Assembly: GCA_036435485.1 (NCBI GenBank)
Contig: CM071598.1
Location: 144,068,148 to 144,132,147, forward strand
Length of the DNA stretch: 64,000 nt
Origin: Saposhnikovia divaricata
Lineage: Eukaryota; Streptophyta; Magnoliopsida; Apiales; Apiaceae
Reading direction: 5' to 3'
Made by a program: the position numbers and the translations under genes. Position 1 is the stretch's first letter. Every line of letters starts with the position of its first letter. The notes beneath the pieces are model-generated. The model made no database searches. It was given only the letters and a program-made list of their open reading frames with translations, and was not told the origin of the DNA. Of this stretch, positions 44,751 to 57,376 are shown piece by piece.

Positions 44751-47700
44751 TGTAACAGCCCCAGATCCGGGGTCGGGGACCTGGTCGTTACGGTCTCATA
44801 TTCCATAAACAATACTTGCACTTGAATCAAAATAATTAAATAGCATGATATGACCCCACAATAATACCACATCACACACAACCAGTTATAGTCCCAGAGA
44901 TGAAATTGAAATAAGTCTCTACTTACAGGATCCACAAGTTAATAGCTATTACAACTCAAAATGATTACATCATAAGTTTAATAGTTTCTGCCATTGATTA
45001 ACATTAGTCATACATATATTTAAGGCTAATAAACAAAAGCTGCCAGTCTAGTCTACTGGTTGCACCTATCTCAGCAATGGCAGCAACGATATCAGCGGGC
45101 AGTCCTACGACTGGGGTCACCTGCTTGCGCCGAGTGCACTTTACGCGGGCCATCAGACCTAGCTGTTGTTGTGATATAATAAATAAAGCAAGGGTGAGCA
45201 ATAGCCCACCAAAAATAATGTATAATTGAACAATAATATATAACAGTAAAAAAAATATCCTTGAAACCATATGCCATGCATGAAACGAACAAGACACTAG
45301 TATAATGTAAAAGATGAAGTTACGAGGTAAGTAAAGGTACTTTTAGTTCTGAACAGTTTTCAAACCCTGTCAACACGAGTGATACTTCATGTTGCAGAAA
45401 ATAAATAGATTTGGATGATGAACTAATACTAGAGTATGTCACGCCAGATGACACCACCTTACGATGATCAGTCGCAGGTCGTGCATCTCAAAATTTGTTT
45501 CTTTACATATAGAAGGAAGAACATATGGACACCACCATACGCCGGATCTCCCTAGCCATCTTTGGGCTTAGACGGGACCGGCGCCACTCGGACCATATTT
45601 CCAGGATGGACTGTTCCACAACCTCTTATACCAGTTTCAATGATGGACTGTCCCACAGCCTCTTACACATTACACAAATACTCCTAGTTCGAGTAAATCC
45701 ATGACTCTGAAACGTAAAGTTCATCCCCCTTTCCCCAAGTATAATACTTGTTGATAAGACTCCATAAAGTAGTCGTATCTAGTTGGAAAGGAAAATTCAC
45801 CAATATTTCCCAAGCTGTTGCTTGTTAATGGATATCGACTTGTTCCAACAATCTTACCCCTCGAATGATGAGGAAGTAATACAAAGACCCAATTTGATGA
45901 ATAACAACCAAGTTGCGAGTGAAAAGAATAGTTTCAAAAGATTTATGACCGGGAAGTCAAACAAAATAAATAACAGCTCTCAAATAAGGTTCCCTTATAA
46001 TTTGGAAGATAGATTTAAATGAAAAATAGAGTTTTGGGAACCCCCCCTTGATAAAAATAATCAAAATAAGACTCAGAAATATTTTGAAGATAATATTGGA
46101 ATAAATCATTTTTTTAAAACTTGTTAAAAGAATTAAATAAATATTCAAAGAATATTTATTAAATCATAAATATTTAAAGAATATTCTTAATATAAAATAT
46201 TGCTCATAAATAACCCTCGAATGAATATATAAAAATATTCACTAAATAAATATATCCTACAATAAATATTCAAAATAATATCCATTAAATACATCAACCT
46301 TAAATGAATATTCAAAATAATATTCGTTAAATAATTAAAGCTCAAATGAATATTCAAAATAATATTCATTAAATAAATAAAACCCAAATGAATATTCAAA
46401 ACAATATTCATTAAAGAAATAATGGAAAAATGTTTATTTAAATAATTTCCTCAGAAAATAATCACAATATATACAGTAATACTGACTCTCGGTCTATACT
46501 TGAAGAATGAGATTCATATGCCCTTCACTAAGGGTCTTAGCAATATCTGGCTTATAACCAATATATCACATCTAACTTGTAAGCCAATATCAAGTCATAA
46601 AACAAGTATCACAATAATTTGAAAGCAGGCATGCATGCTATGGCATATGTATAACAACAATCAAATCATATATATTATCACAACAACAGTTCCAAAATGT
46701 TTGGAAACTTGCCTGGTAATCTGGTGGGGGTAGTGTGTCCTGGGTCAGTCCGGTGATCTATACATAATCAAAATATTCGAGATTAATCATTTTACGCTTT
46801 GAAAGGTTAAGTATATACTTTACTTAAACTAAAACATGTTTTCAAGTTAACTCGCCCGGTACATCCTGATATAACCCTTATTAACACCGTTATTATCCGA
46901 CACTTGCTCGTTATTAAGGCATGTCATTACACTTACACTTGGTAGGTACTTAAGTCGTATAAGTTCTAAGGTCGGTCATTTACTAGCAAAGATTATACAT
47001 CGAGATTTATTGTCCATTTTCTAAGTGGTTTTCCAAAGTTATAACCAAGTATCCCTCAAAGGGGTTCATTCGCACTTAACCTCGATTCAAACATTTTTAT
47101 AAAATCGAAAAACGATCCTTTTGACATGAGGTCTTCTTTTACACCTTAATTATGATCTCTAATATTTAATTATCAAGATTCGCCACTGAATTATTCATGT
47201 TAAGGGGGTTCAATTTCAGTTACGAACTAGCACTTACGGTTTCGAACAATTTTTACTAAATCAGCCATATCTCCTAAACCGTAAGTCCATTTGTTTCGAT
47301 TTTTGTGCCAAAACGATCTATGACTCGAGATCTACAAGGGCAGGTCATGTAATCATCAAGATCAGAAATTTAAGGCTACTGTTATGCATGAATTTTAAGG
47401 GTTAACGAAATTTTGGTATTACGACGGCTATAAATCGGATATTTCAAAATTTGTCACACATAACCAAGCCACACCGGGCATATCATACATCTTAACAAGT
47501 TCAAGAACATCTCACTTCACCATAATTTTCATCATATTACTTAGATCAATTAAACCAACTACATAATCATGCTTACTTGCTTATAAAAACATCATAATCA
47601 TAACTAATCTAAAACCACCAAGAACATTCATAAAACTCAAAGTAAGATCTAGGGTTCATGAGAGATATACCTTCCTTGGAGTGTGTAAAGACCTTACTAA

Positions 47701-48953
47701 GCCTTGTATAGTCCTTAGATTACCTTAGCCAATTTTAGATCATCCAAAGAAACAAGAAAACTAAAGTTAGTTCTTGAAAATTACTATTCATCATCATCTT
47801 TGATGATTTTATTACCTAGGAAGGAATTGGAATTTGAAGCTAAAATTCATAGGGTATCTAAGTTATGAAGTGTAGTACTCATCAAAATAATCTTGAGATT
47901 TAACAATGGTTGGAAGCTGGATTTCTCCTTTGGAATTATGCAAATAGCCGAATGGAGTATAATGGGAGAGAATGGAGTTGCTTGGTTTGTCTCTTGCTTT
48001 AATCTTGCATTATTGTGATGTTTTGGATAATATCTAGCTAAAGTAGCTTTATTAAAGTGATTACCTCATCTTCCACTAGCTAATCAAGTGCCAAGTGTTG
48101 TGTTTTTGTGGTGATGATGATGTAATGTGCTAAGTACTTGGTTTGGTTTCTAATTATCCTAGTTCCTTGGTAACCAACTTAGTTACTTGATCCTATCCAC
48201 TTGCACATGCTTGTATCTTGACTCTCTGCTTGTTTCTTTGTCCGGTTATTGCTCAATTTCATTGATCGTTCGGAGGAATATCTTAAGTATTTATCATTAG
48301 TGTTTTATCGGAAACCTCCTTGATATTTATACTACCATTCTCAATCCTCCTTTATAATCCTTGAATTTAAATTCCTCAAATCTCTTTATTAAATCCTTAA
48401 TTCCTTCAGTGTCTGGTGAAATCTCGGAGAAAATAAAAGTGATATTTTTTTGAATCTGATATCGTTTACATACAATTATTTTGCCTATGGATCATCAATA
48501 CGAACTCGGAAATCCATTCTGAATACTTCTATATAGTGTCGTCTAATAATATTCCAATTTCCACCAAAAACACTATTCATTGTTTTCTCTCTCTTTTATT
48601 CCTTGTACTCAAAAAGATGTTCTCGCTCTTCCTTGAGCATTCCTTATCTCTTTTACGGAATCACTGGACTTATACTAGATATCGATTTGGATGACATGAG
48701 CTACCAGATATTGATTTGGATGACATGAGAATATTTCCTTTCTTGGAATACCGTAGCTTACTTTCTAGGAGATAGATTATTCTAATCTAAGTAGTCAACC
48801 AATTGCATTGTTCATGGCATATAAACATTTGAATCCAAATCCATTAAATATTCATTCATTAAACAATTGATACATTGTAGTCGTAACCACTATTCATTCA
48901 TACTCCATTACATAATAAAAGTTTTAATTCTACAAAAAATCTGGGTTCTTACA
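44751..48953 (-). mobile_element. Giant solo LTR F (~4.2 kb), Del/Tekay-like
   Basis: TGTAACAGCCCCAGATCCGG at the left and ATCTGGGTTCTTACA at the right. The flanking 5-mers GATGG (44746-44750) and GAGGG (48954-48958) match at four of five. Colinear with E over most of its length, for example the segment around 45735-45830 against 31965-32050. No internal domain, so a solo LTR inserted in the LTR of H. Orientation inferred as for E. Confidence 0.78.
46200..46420. repeat. 42-bp palindromic tandem repeats in F
   Basis: AAATGAATATTCAAAATAAT recurs at 46302, 46344 and 46386 (period 42), with weaker copies upstream. Each unit can fold as TGAATATT/AATATTCA. Confidence 0.85.
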
Positions 48954-49133
48954 GAGGGGACGGATATTCGCTCTCTAATTTTCTCTAAAGGAATCTGAGA
49001 TTATTGGAGGCACTCTCAAGCTTAGCTCATCCCCACAAACACAACCCAAATCTTCCATAGAACAGTTGATCGTTAGCCTTTACAACTCACCATAAATCTC
49101 TCAAAAGTTGTTACAAAATCCATTCATCAACAT

Positions 49134-49151
49134 TGGCGCTAGAAGGAGGGG
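49134..49151 (+). promoter_or_regulatory. Primer-binding site of element H
   Basis: TGGCGCTAGAAGGAGGGG, one base after the LTR end. It starts with TGG, the complement of the CCA tail of tRNAs, as expected for a primer-binding site. The tRNA is not identified. Confidence 0.75.
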
Positions 49152-49177
49152 AGAGTTATCATCTTAAGAGTGGAAAG

Positions 49178-50800
49178 ATGGCAGGCAATTCCGATAGTGA
49201 AGCAACGCATTCTGTAGAGAAGACACCAAACAAAGATGAACATATTCACCAGACAAAGAAAATCACCCCAGCAGATGTACTTGAAGCCCTTAAATCCATT
49301 GGAGAAAGATTATCAACTTCGGAACAGGCATCAACAGAAAGAAAAAGAAATTAAAGAAGGGTAAAAAGTCGAAGGTTACCCCGAAGCAGTTGGACTTTGA
49401 GGAAGAGAGACCTGAACCTGAAGACGAAGCTGATGAGGGAGAAGATCACAATAAGGAAGGAGATGACAAAGACCAGGAAAATCCTAAAGAAGATCAAATC
49501 CCCACCAAAAGACCCCATCTCAGGCTTATATAAACTCCAAAGGAAAGAAGATAGTCAAAGCAAGAGGTTGTTCATAGAAAAGGAGAAAGGACAAAGAACC
49601 GTCTATGGAGATAATTGAGGATGGAGAGATGAATTCAGAGGAAACAACTGATGAATCTAGTATTGTAGAGTCACAGGAAGATGGAAGTACAAGTAAAAAG
49701 ACAAAGACATAAGCTACTGGAGAGATAACTGCTGAAGATATCAAGAAGATACTGGCTAAACTCAAGAATGAGAAATATCTTGCAGCTAAACCTATAGCTT
49801 CTTCTCCCTTTACTAAGAAGGTTAGAAAGTCATCGTTAGATCCTATAGACCTTCGAATGAACTGAAGTTTGATGGAACCACTGACCCCATCGAGTACTTG
49901 AGTCGTTTCAATACGGAGATGGATGTTTATCAGGTTAAGGAATCTACTAGATGCAGGTTATTGGCAGCAACCTTGCAGGGTGGAGCCCATCAATGGTTTA
50001 AGAGGTTACCTGCTAATTCTATTGGTTCCTGGGAGGACAGGGAAAATCTTTTCATCACCCATTTCAGAGCATCTGTGGCGTTTACACCACCCACCAATAC
50101 CCTAGCTAATATTAAGCAAAGACCTAATGAGACACTTACAGAATATTTGTAGAGGTTGAATACGGAGGTTCCAAAGTTTAGGTAGGCATCTGAAGAAACT
50201 TTGAAGAATTTCCTGATTGTAGGAGTCAAGAAGGGTTCAGATTTCTAGAAGGAGTTGCAAGGGAAGGAACATGAGACATTGGAAGATTTTTCTTCTCAGG
50301 CAGAATCTTTTCATCTTGTGGATGAATCTTTAGCTGATTTGAAGAAAGATCCGGAGTTTGAGAAGCAAGGTGGATGGTCAGGTAGTAAGAGGACAAGGCC
50401 TAGGAGCCCTAATAACCGTGACAACAGAAAGGTGGTCAGGCGCACTTCTCAGGTGAAACAGGAAGCTAGAGCTGTGAATCCCACAAGACCTGCAATGAAC
50501 CAAGTTCCTCCACCAGTTTTCTATAATCGGCGAGATAAGCCAACTATGAATCTTTTACACCTTTAGAAGCCCCAATAGATCATATATGTGTAGTGAATGA
50601 GAAGTCACCATGGTTCAAGAAGCCTTACAGAGCTGGCCCTCCAGGAAATAAGAATGAACGCCCATATTGTGATTTCCACGATGCTAATGGACATAATACT
50701 GCCGATTGTCGCCACATGAGAGATGTGATTGAAACTCTGATTAGACAAGGATAGTTAACCGAGTGGGTAGTTCAAGAAGGAAAGAAATATAGAGAAGAGA
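49178..50800 (+). pseudogene. gag: gag of element H (broken)
   Basis: Starts at ATG 49178 (MAGNSDSEATHSVEKTPNKD). After frameshifts in a charged region (49355-49850), the Gag domain is readable at about 49830-50340: FDGTTDPIEYLSRFNTEMDV, LAATLQGGAHQWFKRLP, SWEDRENLFITHFRAS. A zinc-knuckle-like motif CDFHDANGHNTADC lies at 50668-50709 and would bind genomic RNA. Stops: TAG at 50150, 50183, 50246 and 50752; a frameshift lies near 50550. The pattern is typical of Tat-lineage gag. Confidence 0.85.
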
Positions 50801-50829
50801 AAACTCAGAAGGCGCCAGAACCTTTTTTA

Positions 50830-51774
50830 ATGGAAGGACCACCTAAAGTTGGGAGTATACGCACCATTATAGGAGGACCACACATTGGAGGAAATAGCAG
50901 AAATGCCATGGAAAGATATACTCATAAAGCTAAAGAGCATCCTTTGACAAATGTCTATAACCTATCACAGAGGTCTCCAAAGTTGTTTGAAGGAGAAGAT
51001 GCAGATATTACTTTCACAGAAGAAGATGGTTTCTGGGTACACCATCTACACACTGACGCTTTGGTGATAGAGACAAGGATTGGATCTTATGACGTTCATA
51101 GAGTATTACTGGATAACGGAAACTCGGTGAAGCTGCTATCCTACTCAGCCTTCAAGAAGATAGATTTTCTGGATAAGGATTTGACCCCAATGAAGGATAC
51201 CTTGTATGGCTTCATAAATAATCAGGTTCCTATCAAAGGTAAAATTTGCTTACCAGTTACTTTAGGTGATAAACCTCGTTGTATTACATAGCTAGTTGAA
51301 TTCATTGTTATTGAAGATAATATGAACTACAATGCTATCCTTGGAAGACCAATCTTAAAGGAGATGAGGGTGGTTACCTCAATTTACCATTTGACTATGA
51401 AGTTTCCAACACCAAATGGCATTGGTTCAGTTCGGGGATGTCAGTATGAGTCTAGAAAATGTTACACTAAAGCTTTACAACATGCAACTAAAGTTGCTAA
51501 GCTTCCAGTACCTTTGGATGAGATTCCTGATGACTTTCCAGGAAAGAACCCAGATGATATAACAGTTGATTTTTATAGCAAGCCATTGGAAGGATTCGTG
51601 TCAGCTTTCTATAGAGTAGTAAGGATTAAAGAAGTCATAGAAGGAGAACCTCATGCTGAGATTCCAGTTTTTCGAGGACCAGATGCCCCTTACTTGTTGT
51701 TGGAAAGTGTACCCCTTATAGATAAAGATGGAGATGTGTGTATGACAGGTGAATTGGAGAATGAAGAAAATTGA
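50830..51774 (+). pseudogene. Aspartic protease of element H (broken)
   Basis: The retropepsin core reads RVLLDNGNSVKLLSYSAF (Asp codon 51112-51114), where Tat elements usually have DNGSS, so one small residue is changed. The second block is YNAILGRPILKEM (51325-51363). TAG at 51289 splits the domain and TGA at 51772 separates it from the linker to reverse transcriptase; both are in frame. It would release Gag and Pol products. Confidence 0.85.
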
Positions 51775-52860
51775 AAAGTGAAACACAGTGGAAGCAGTGA
51801 AGATAGCCATCCATCAGCTAAAAGAAGGAATATCATGCATGAAGAATATGTGCCACCTTTTGTGGAAAGACAAGAAGAGCTAGTAAGTGAAGTGGATATA
51901 GATTTGGACCCTCGAATTCTAGATATAATGATCAAGGCTGGACCAGCTGGTGAGACAGTGGATGTAAAGATAAGTGATAAAGATGCTACTAAAGTTTTGA
52001 AGATTGGAGCTCAACTTGAACCAACTTTAAAGAATTCTCTTATCTCTTTTTAAAGCCAGAATCTAAAAGTTTTTGCATGGTGCCGCACAAACATGGAAGA
52101 GATAGATCCAAAAGTCATGTGTCACAGGTTGAATATTTGTCCAAAGAAGAAAGGCATAAGACAGAAATGAAGACCAGTTAGTGAAGAAAGAACACAAGAT
52201 TTGAAAGAAGAAGTTGACAGGTTGCTGGGAGTAGGATTAGTTAAAGAATATTTTTATCCAGTTTGGTTAGCAAACCCAGTTTTGGTGAAGAAATCTAATG
52301 GCAAATGGAGAACCTGCGTAGATTTTACGGATCTCAACAAGGCATGCCATAAAGATAGCTTCCCATTGCCACGGATTGATCAACTAGTAGATGCAACAGC
52401 AGGCCATGCTTTACTTAGCATCATGGATGCATACTCAAGTTACAATCAAATCCCTATGTAAGAGCCTGATCAGGAACATACCTCCTTTATTATGGATAGA
52501 GGTTTCTATTGTTATATTTGTATGACATTTGGATTGATTAATGCTGGAGCCACATACCAAAGATTAGTGAACATGATGTTTAAAGATCAAATTGGTGATA
52601 CCATGGAGGTCTACGTGGATGATATGTTAGTCAAGTTGAAAGAAGCTACTGATCATGTGAACCACCTGGAGGAGATGTTTGGAATTTTATGAAAGTACAG
52701 AATGAAGCTGAACCCTCAAAAGTGTGTGTTTGTGGTAGAATCAGGAAAGTTTCTAGGGTTCATGGTGAACCATAGAGGTATAGAAGCTAATCCAACCAAG
52801 ATAAGGCATTAATTGAGATGAAATCACCTAGAACTGTGAGAGAGGTTCAATCGAAGAGTT
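51775..52860 (+). pseudogene. Reverse transcriptase of element H (broken)
   Basis: Linker (DPKVMCHRLNICPKKKGIRQ), then the palm and fingers: DLKEEVDRLLGVGLVKE, ANPVLVKKSNGKWRTCVDFT, LNKACHKDSFPLPRIDQLVD, HALLSIMDAYSSYNQI, MTFGLINAGATYQRLVNMMF and the catalytic YVDDML at 52612-52629. It copies RNA to DNA. Stops: TGA 52168, TAA 52459, TGA 52690; frameshifts near 52050 and 52800-52860. The TGA at 52168 replaces a normally basic residue. Confidence 0.9.
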
Positions 52861-53247
52861 GCAGCTTTGAATAGGTTCATCTCGAGATCTACAGATAAGT
52901 GTCAAGAATTCTTTAAAGCCATTAAGAAAGGAAGTAAGTTCGAATGGACAGAAGAGTGTGAGATAGCTTTTGGAAAACTCAAAGAACACTTGGGAAGCCC
53001 CCCACTATTAGCTAAACCTGTTGATAGAGAGACGTTAATTCTTTATTTAGCCGTATCAGAATATTCAATAAGTGCAGTCTTGGTTCGAGAAGAAGATGGA
53101 CAGCAAAGCCCAGTTTATTATGTTAGTAAGAGGTTATTTGATGTAGAAACAAGATACACAGGAATGGAAAAGCTGGTTTATGCTTTGATCTTGGCCTCCA
53201 AAAAGCTACGGCTTTACTTTCAAGCTCATATCCACTTAGAAAAGTGA
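52861..53247 (+). pseudogene. RNase H domain of element H
   Basis: FEWTEECEIAFGKLKEHL, then LILYLAVSEYSISAVLVREE, YYVSKRLFDVETRYTGMEKL and ASKKLRLYFQAH match the RNase H region that follows reverse transcriptase in gypsy elements. It ends in a frameshift near 53245: the usual short bridge to MHRPETSGRMLKW is deleted. It degrades RNA in the RNA-DNA hybrid. Confidence 0.88.
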
Positions 53248-54044
53248 TGCATAGGCCAGAAACCTCAGGCAGAATGTTAAAATGGGTTGTAGAGTTAGGC
53301 CAGTTTGATATAGAATACAATTCAGAGACAGCGATCAAGGCTCAAGCTTTAGAAGATTTTTTGATTGAGTTTCCACCTCATGTGGAGGTTAGTGGTCAGA
53401 AAGAACCAAAGGAGCCTATGAAAGAGCATATAGAAGATGATAATTGTGCACCCTGCTGGACACTTTATGTAGATGGAGCTGCTAATAACAACGGAGCTGG
53501 AGCAGGCATAGAACTAGTTAGTCCAGAAGGACATCGACTTCACAACTCCATTCATTTTGCTTTTAAAGCCACTAACAATGATGCAGAGTATGAAGCACTT
53601 ATTACAGGTCTCAAGCTAGCTCTGGAGATGACAGTAGAGAATATCAGTGTATTCATTGACTCGATGCTAATAGTTTGGCAGATTCGTGGTGGATTCCAGG
53701 CAAGGGGTCCGAGGACAGATTTATATCTGAGGTACTCACAAGTGTTGCTTACAAAGTTTAGAGAAGTAAAGCTAGATCAGATACCACGAGGAAAGAACAA
53801 AAATGCAGATGCATTGGCCAAGTTGGGCTCACAGAGAGAGTCGACATTGTTGGGTGGGATCCTACTCCAGATTCAAAATCAACCTAGTGTGTTTAAAGAG
53901 GAGGTCATGGATGTTGAGGTTCCAGTTGAAAGATTATGGATGACACCTATATACAATTACTTAGACAAAGGGAAACTTCCTCAAAATCAAGATGAAGCCC
54001 GGAAGTTGAAGTATCATGCGGCTAAGTATGTGTTTTATGATTGA
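53248..54044 (+). pseudogene. Second, archaeal-type RNase H of element H
   Basis: After RPETSGRMLKWVVELGQFDI, a second domain reads WTLYVDGAANNNGAGAGIEL (first catalytic Asp at 53471-53473), ATNNDAEYEALITGLKLALE (catalytic Glu), IDSMLIVWQIRG (catalytic Asp) and PRGKNKNADALAKLGS. The extra RNase H defines the plant Tat lineage and is absent from Athila and chromoviruses. This stretch is intact for 266 codons. Confidence 0.9.
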
Positions 54045-55195
54045 GTTCTATACAGACAAGGATTTAATCAGCCATTGCTTAAGTGTGTAGCTGAAGGACA
54101 GTGTCGATATATCCTTGAAGAGATACATAAAGGAGTATGTGGAAATCACTCGGGGGGTGGTTTCTGGCCATAAAAGTCCTTCGACAAGGGTATTACTGGC
54201 CAACCCTCAAAGCAGATGCTCGTAAGTTTGTACAAGCATGTAATAACTGCCAGAAGTTTGAAAATTTCAATAGCAGGCATGTAGCACCTATCAAGCAGAT
54301 AATCAACCCTTGGCCATTTGCCATTTGGGGGATAGATCTCATTGGAGAGGTTCCAACAGGAAAGGGAGGAGTTAAATATACAGTGGTTGCAGTTGATTAT
54401 TTCATAAAGTGGGCAGAAGCAGAACCACTTGCCAAGATTACAGCCTCCAAACTAATTGAATTTATTTTTTGACCTATTGTTTGCAGGATTGGAATTCCCT
54501 AGAAGCTAATTTCTGATAACGGGAAGCAGTTTGATAGAAAAGAGCTCAAAGGATTGTGTGAATAGTTTGGAATCCCGAAAGCATTCTCAGTAGAATACTA
54601 TCCACAGAGCAATGGATAGACTGAAACTGTAAACAAGATTATCAAGCATACGTTGAAGACACAGCTTGAAGAGAAGAAAGGAAGCTGGCCAGAGGAGCTT
54701 CCTGGAGTCTTGTGGTCATATAACACCACACCTAGAACTACAACTAGTGAGTCTCCTTTTACCCTCATATATGGTTGTGAAGCTATGGTACCTATAGAAG
54801 TTGGCACAGGTTCCTTGAGAAGAAAGCATTATGACCCCGAGAACAATGAGGTCAACCATAGACTCTACTTAGATATGATTGAAGAGTTGAGAGCAGATTC
54901 TCAGATGAAGTTAGCAACTTACCAGCAGAGAGTTCAATAGTACTACAACAATAAGGTAAAAGCAAGACCTTTTAAAGTTGGAGACCTGGTGTTAAGAAAA
55001 GGTATGCCTAATACCAAATTTCCAGCACACGGAGCCTTTGGAGCAAACTGGGAAGGACCTTACCAGATAAAGTCAGCCATTTGGGAAGGAACCTACCACT
55101 TGATGGACATGGATGGGAATCTCATTCCAAAAGCTTGGTATGCGGACATCTCAAGAAATACTATCAGTAAATCTCTTTTACTATGTTTTTCTTAG
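54045..55195 (+). pseudogene. Integrase of element H (broken)
   Basis: Zinc-binding N-terminus with CNNCQKF (about 54238-54258), then catalytic-core blocks IWGIDLIGEVPTGKGG (first Asp), ISDNGKQFD (second Asp, about 54514) and PQSNG-stop-TETVNKII, carrying the third acidic residue. The C-terminal part has the GPYQIKSAIWEGTYHL block. It would insert the DNA copy into the genome. Stops: TGA 54470, TAG 54499, 54563, 54616 and 54938; a frameshift near 54150. The TAG at 54616 replaces the Gln of the conserved NGQ motif. Confidence 0.9.
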
Positions 55196-55620
55196 GAAAA
55201 GTAAGGCTCTTTTAGCCCAAGAATAAAAGTAGCTTATTAGTTAAAGCTACCCAGAACTATTTTATTTTTGTTTTTGATTATGCATATACTCGGGGGGTAC
55301 CTGATGTGAACCTCCCTACTTAAAAGACAGTTTTAGTATTGAGCAGTGATAGCTCTACGTTGATTTCTTTGATTATAGTTTGATGATTACAATTTCCTAA
55401 TAGTTCTTTTACGCAATAATAATTACCCAAAAGAACTGGGGGTAGTATACGTACTTAGATAGTTGATGTGCACGATTAGCAATTTCATATGCCAATTTGA
55501 AACTTTTAAGTACTTGTTTTTGTACTTGTTTAGCTAAAGCAGGAACCTTAAGTTAAGGTAACCTGTAGTTATTGATTGATTAGATAAAGCTTACAGATAG
55601 ATTGTGCTGATGACAATATC
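55196..55620 (+). other. 3' untranslated DNA of element H
   Basis: No coding sequence. A G-tract ACTCGGGGGGTACCTG lies at about 55289 and resembles the terminal polypurine tract at 60474, but no LTR follows it. Confidence 0.6.
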
Positions 55621-56100
55621 AAGCTGATTTGATTTTAAAGCTTCAAGCAATTTCTTGAGCAAGTTGATTATGATTTAAAGCCTCAGGCAGCTTCCTGAGC
55701 AAGTTGATTATGATTTAAGCCTCAATAACCTGAGCAAGCTGATTTGATTTTAAAGTCTCGGGCAGCTTCCTGAGCAAATTGATTTGATTTTAAAGCCTCA
55801 GGCAGCTTCTTGAGCAAGTTGATTTGATTTAAAGCCTCAGGCAGCTTCCTGAGCAAGCTGATTTGATTTAAAGCATCAGGCAGCTTCCTGAGCAAGTTGA
55901 TTTTGATTTTAAAGCCTCAAGCAGCTTCCTGAACAAGTTGACATGATTTCAAAGCCTCAGATAGCTTCCTGGGCAAGTTGATTTGATTTTAAAGCCTCAT
56001 GCAGCTTTCTGAGCAAGATGATTTTATTTAAAGCCTCAGGTTCCCTGAGCAAGATGATTTGATGTAAAGCCTCAGATTCCTTGAGCACTTGATTAAAAAG
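55621..56100. repeat. ~40-bp hairpin minisatellite in element H
   Basis: About twelve imperfect units with consensus GATTTGATTTTAAAGCCTCA then GGCAGCTTCCTGAGCAAGTT. Each contains the inverted repeat CTCAGG...CCTGAG around CAGCTT. Some units lose the CAGCTT spacer (CAGGTTCCCTGAG). Spacing is about 35-46 bp. Confidence 0.9.
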
Positions 56101-57376
56101 CCCAGTTGATAAGCACCAAAAGCTCTGATGAAAGGTGTCTAAAAGGAACCTGTATAGAGCCTAGACATGCATACAAGAACCTGAGACTATATGTCTCACC
56201 CCTCCGTGGAGCCTCCACCGGCACGAGAGAAAGTGGGAACGTGTGTGGAGCCTAGACCGGTAAACTTGTTCTTAAAGAGAAGCCTAATAAGCTCTCCCTC
56301 ATGTGGAGCCTCCACTGGCACATGGGAAGAAGGGACTCGGTTCCTTAGACTGCTTCATATGATGTCCAGCGTGACACATGAAGAAGAAGGAAATGGTATG
56401 GAGCCCGGACAGGCATATTATTCCTTGTGGGAGCAATAAGCTTCCCCTTTATACAGAGCCAAGACAGGTGCATAAAGAAGAAGAATCTATGTGGATTCCA
56501 AGATTAGCACACAGGTTTCTAGATTCGCCTTGAGGCAAGAGGGACCAACATGAAACCCATATTGGCATGTTGGAACCTAGATTCATTAGGATTAGAAGCC
56601 CAGATGGTGACCTTTCTTAGAGTTGGCCTGTACTTGACAGGATTAGTTACTAACAGTAATTATCCTTTCTATTTTTTGTTTCTTATTTTATTTTGCAGGA
56701 TTGATATTTCATCTACAATGGTTATTTATAGTGGACCTGGTTTAGTTATTCAAGGATAGAAGTTAAAAGGCCATGAAATCAAAGTAGTTTATATTGAGGT
56801 TTTGCGAACATTACTTGAAGAATGAAGGAAAAGAGGTTCTAAATTTACAAGTAAGTAATTAAGATATAGTTAAGTCATTTGAGACATTTATCTTGAAAGG
56901 TTGTATGTGGAAGTATGAATGTATTCTGTTTCTTACAATGGGTTAGCCCACGTAAGATTGAATGCATAAATATGGAAACAAAGTAATTGTTTATGATGCA
57001 TTACGGTGATTACTTAAAAGTATTTTATGAAGTTTGAAGAAGTACCCAATATATCCGAAGATGGTGCCAACGTAGAGACTGTGTGCAAGCAAAAATACAT
57101 AAGTGAGATAAGATATAGCAAGGGAAATAGTTATCATTGGAAACTATCAGCAAAAGTTATAGGGTACTAAGACCCTAAAGAAACCAGCATAAGGAGTTTT
57201 GAAGCACGAAGGCACCAGAAACTAAGTTAAACTTACATCTTGCGAGGCACTATGAGGGGCCCGTGACCTCATTCAAAGTTATCAAATTATTAAAGGTTTA
57301 AAAGGATTGATGAAAAGTTTCAGATAGAAGGGACTTTGGTAGATTCTTCAAGGATGGTCAAAGATGGAGGAACATG
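56101..57376. other. Further 3' untranslated DNA of element H
   Basis: Short related units around GTGGAGCCTCCACTGGCACA occur at about 56210, 56255 and 56300; CAAGAACCTGAG-type words recur. A segment at about 56930-56990 (GTTTCTTACAATGGGTTAGC) is repeated imperfectly at 60337-60395, on the other side of the antisense gene. No protein recognised on the plus strand. Confidence 0.5.

Larger units (their letters stand above)
44069..49132 (+). repeat. 5' LTR of element H (interrupted by F)
   Basis: Starts TGTTGTGCCCAAAATTACCA; its first part (44069-44750) aligns with the 3' LTR from 60488. The remainder, after F, is 48954-49132 and ends CATCAACA. Without F the LTR is ~860 bp. GAGGTTCCTGA-type short repeats occur at 44226-44460. 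Confidence 0.88.

Noticed and set aside
45004..45297. 97-codon minus-strand frame in giant LTR F
   Set aside because: Hydrophobic and AT-driven; the matching part of E does not keep the frame, so coding is unlikely.
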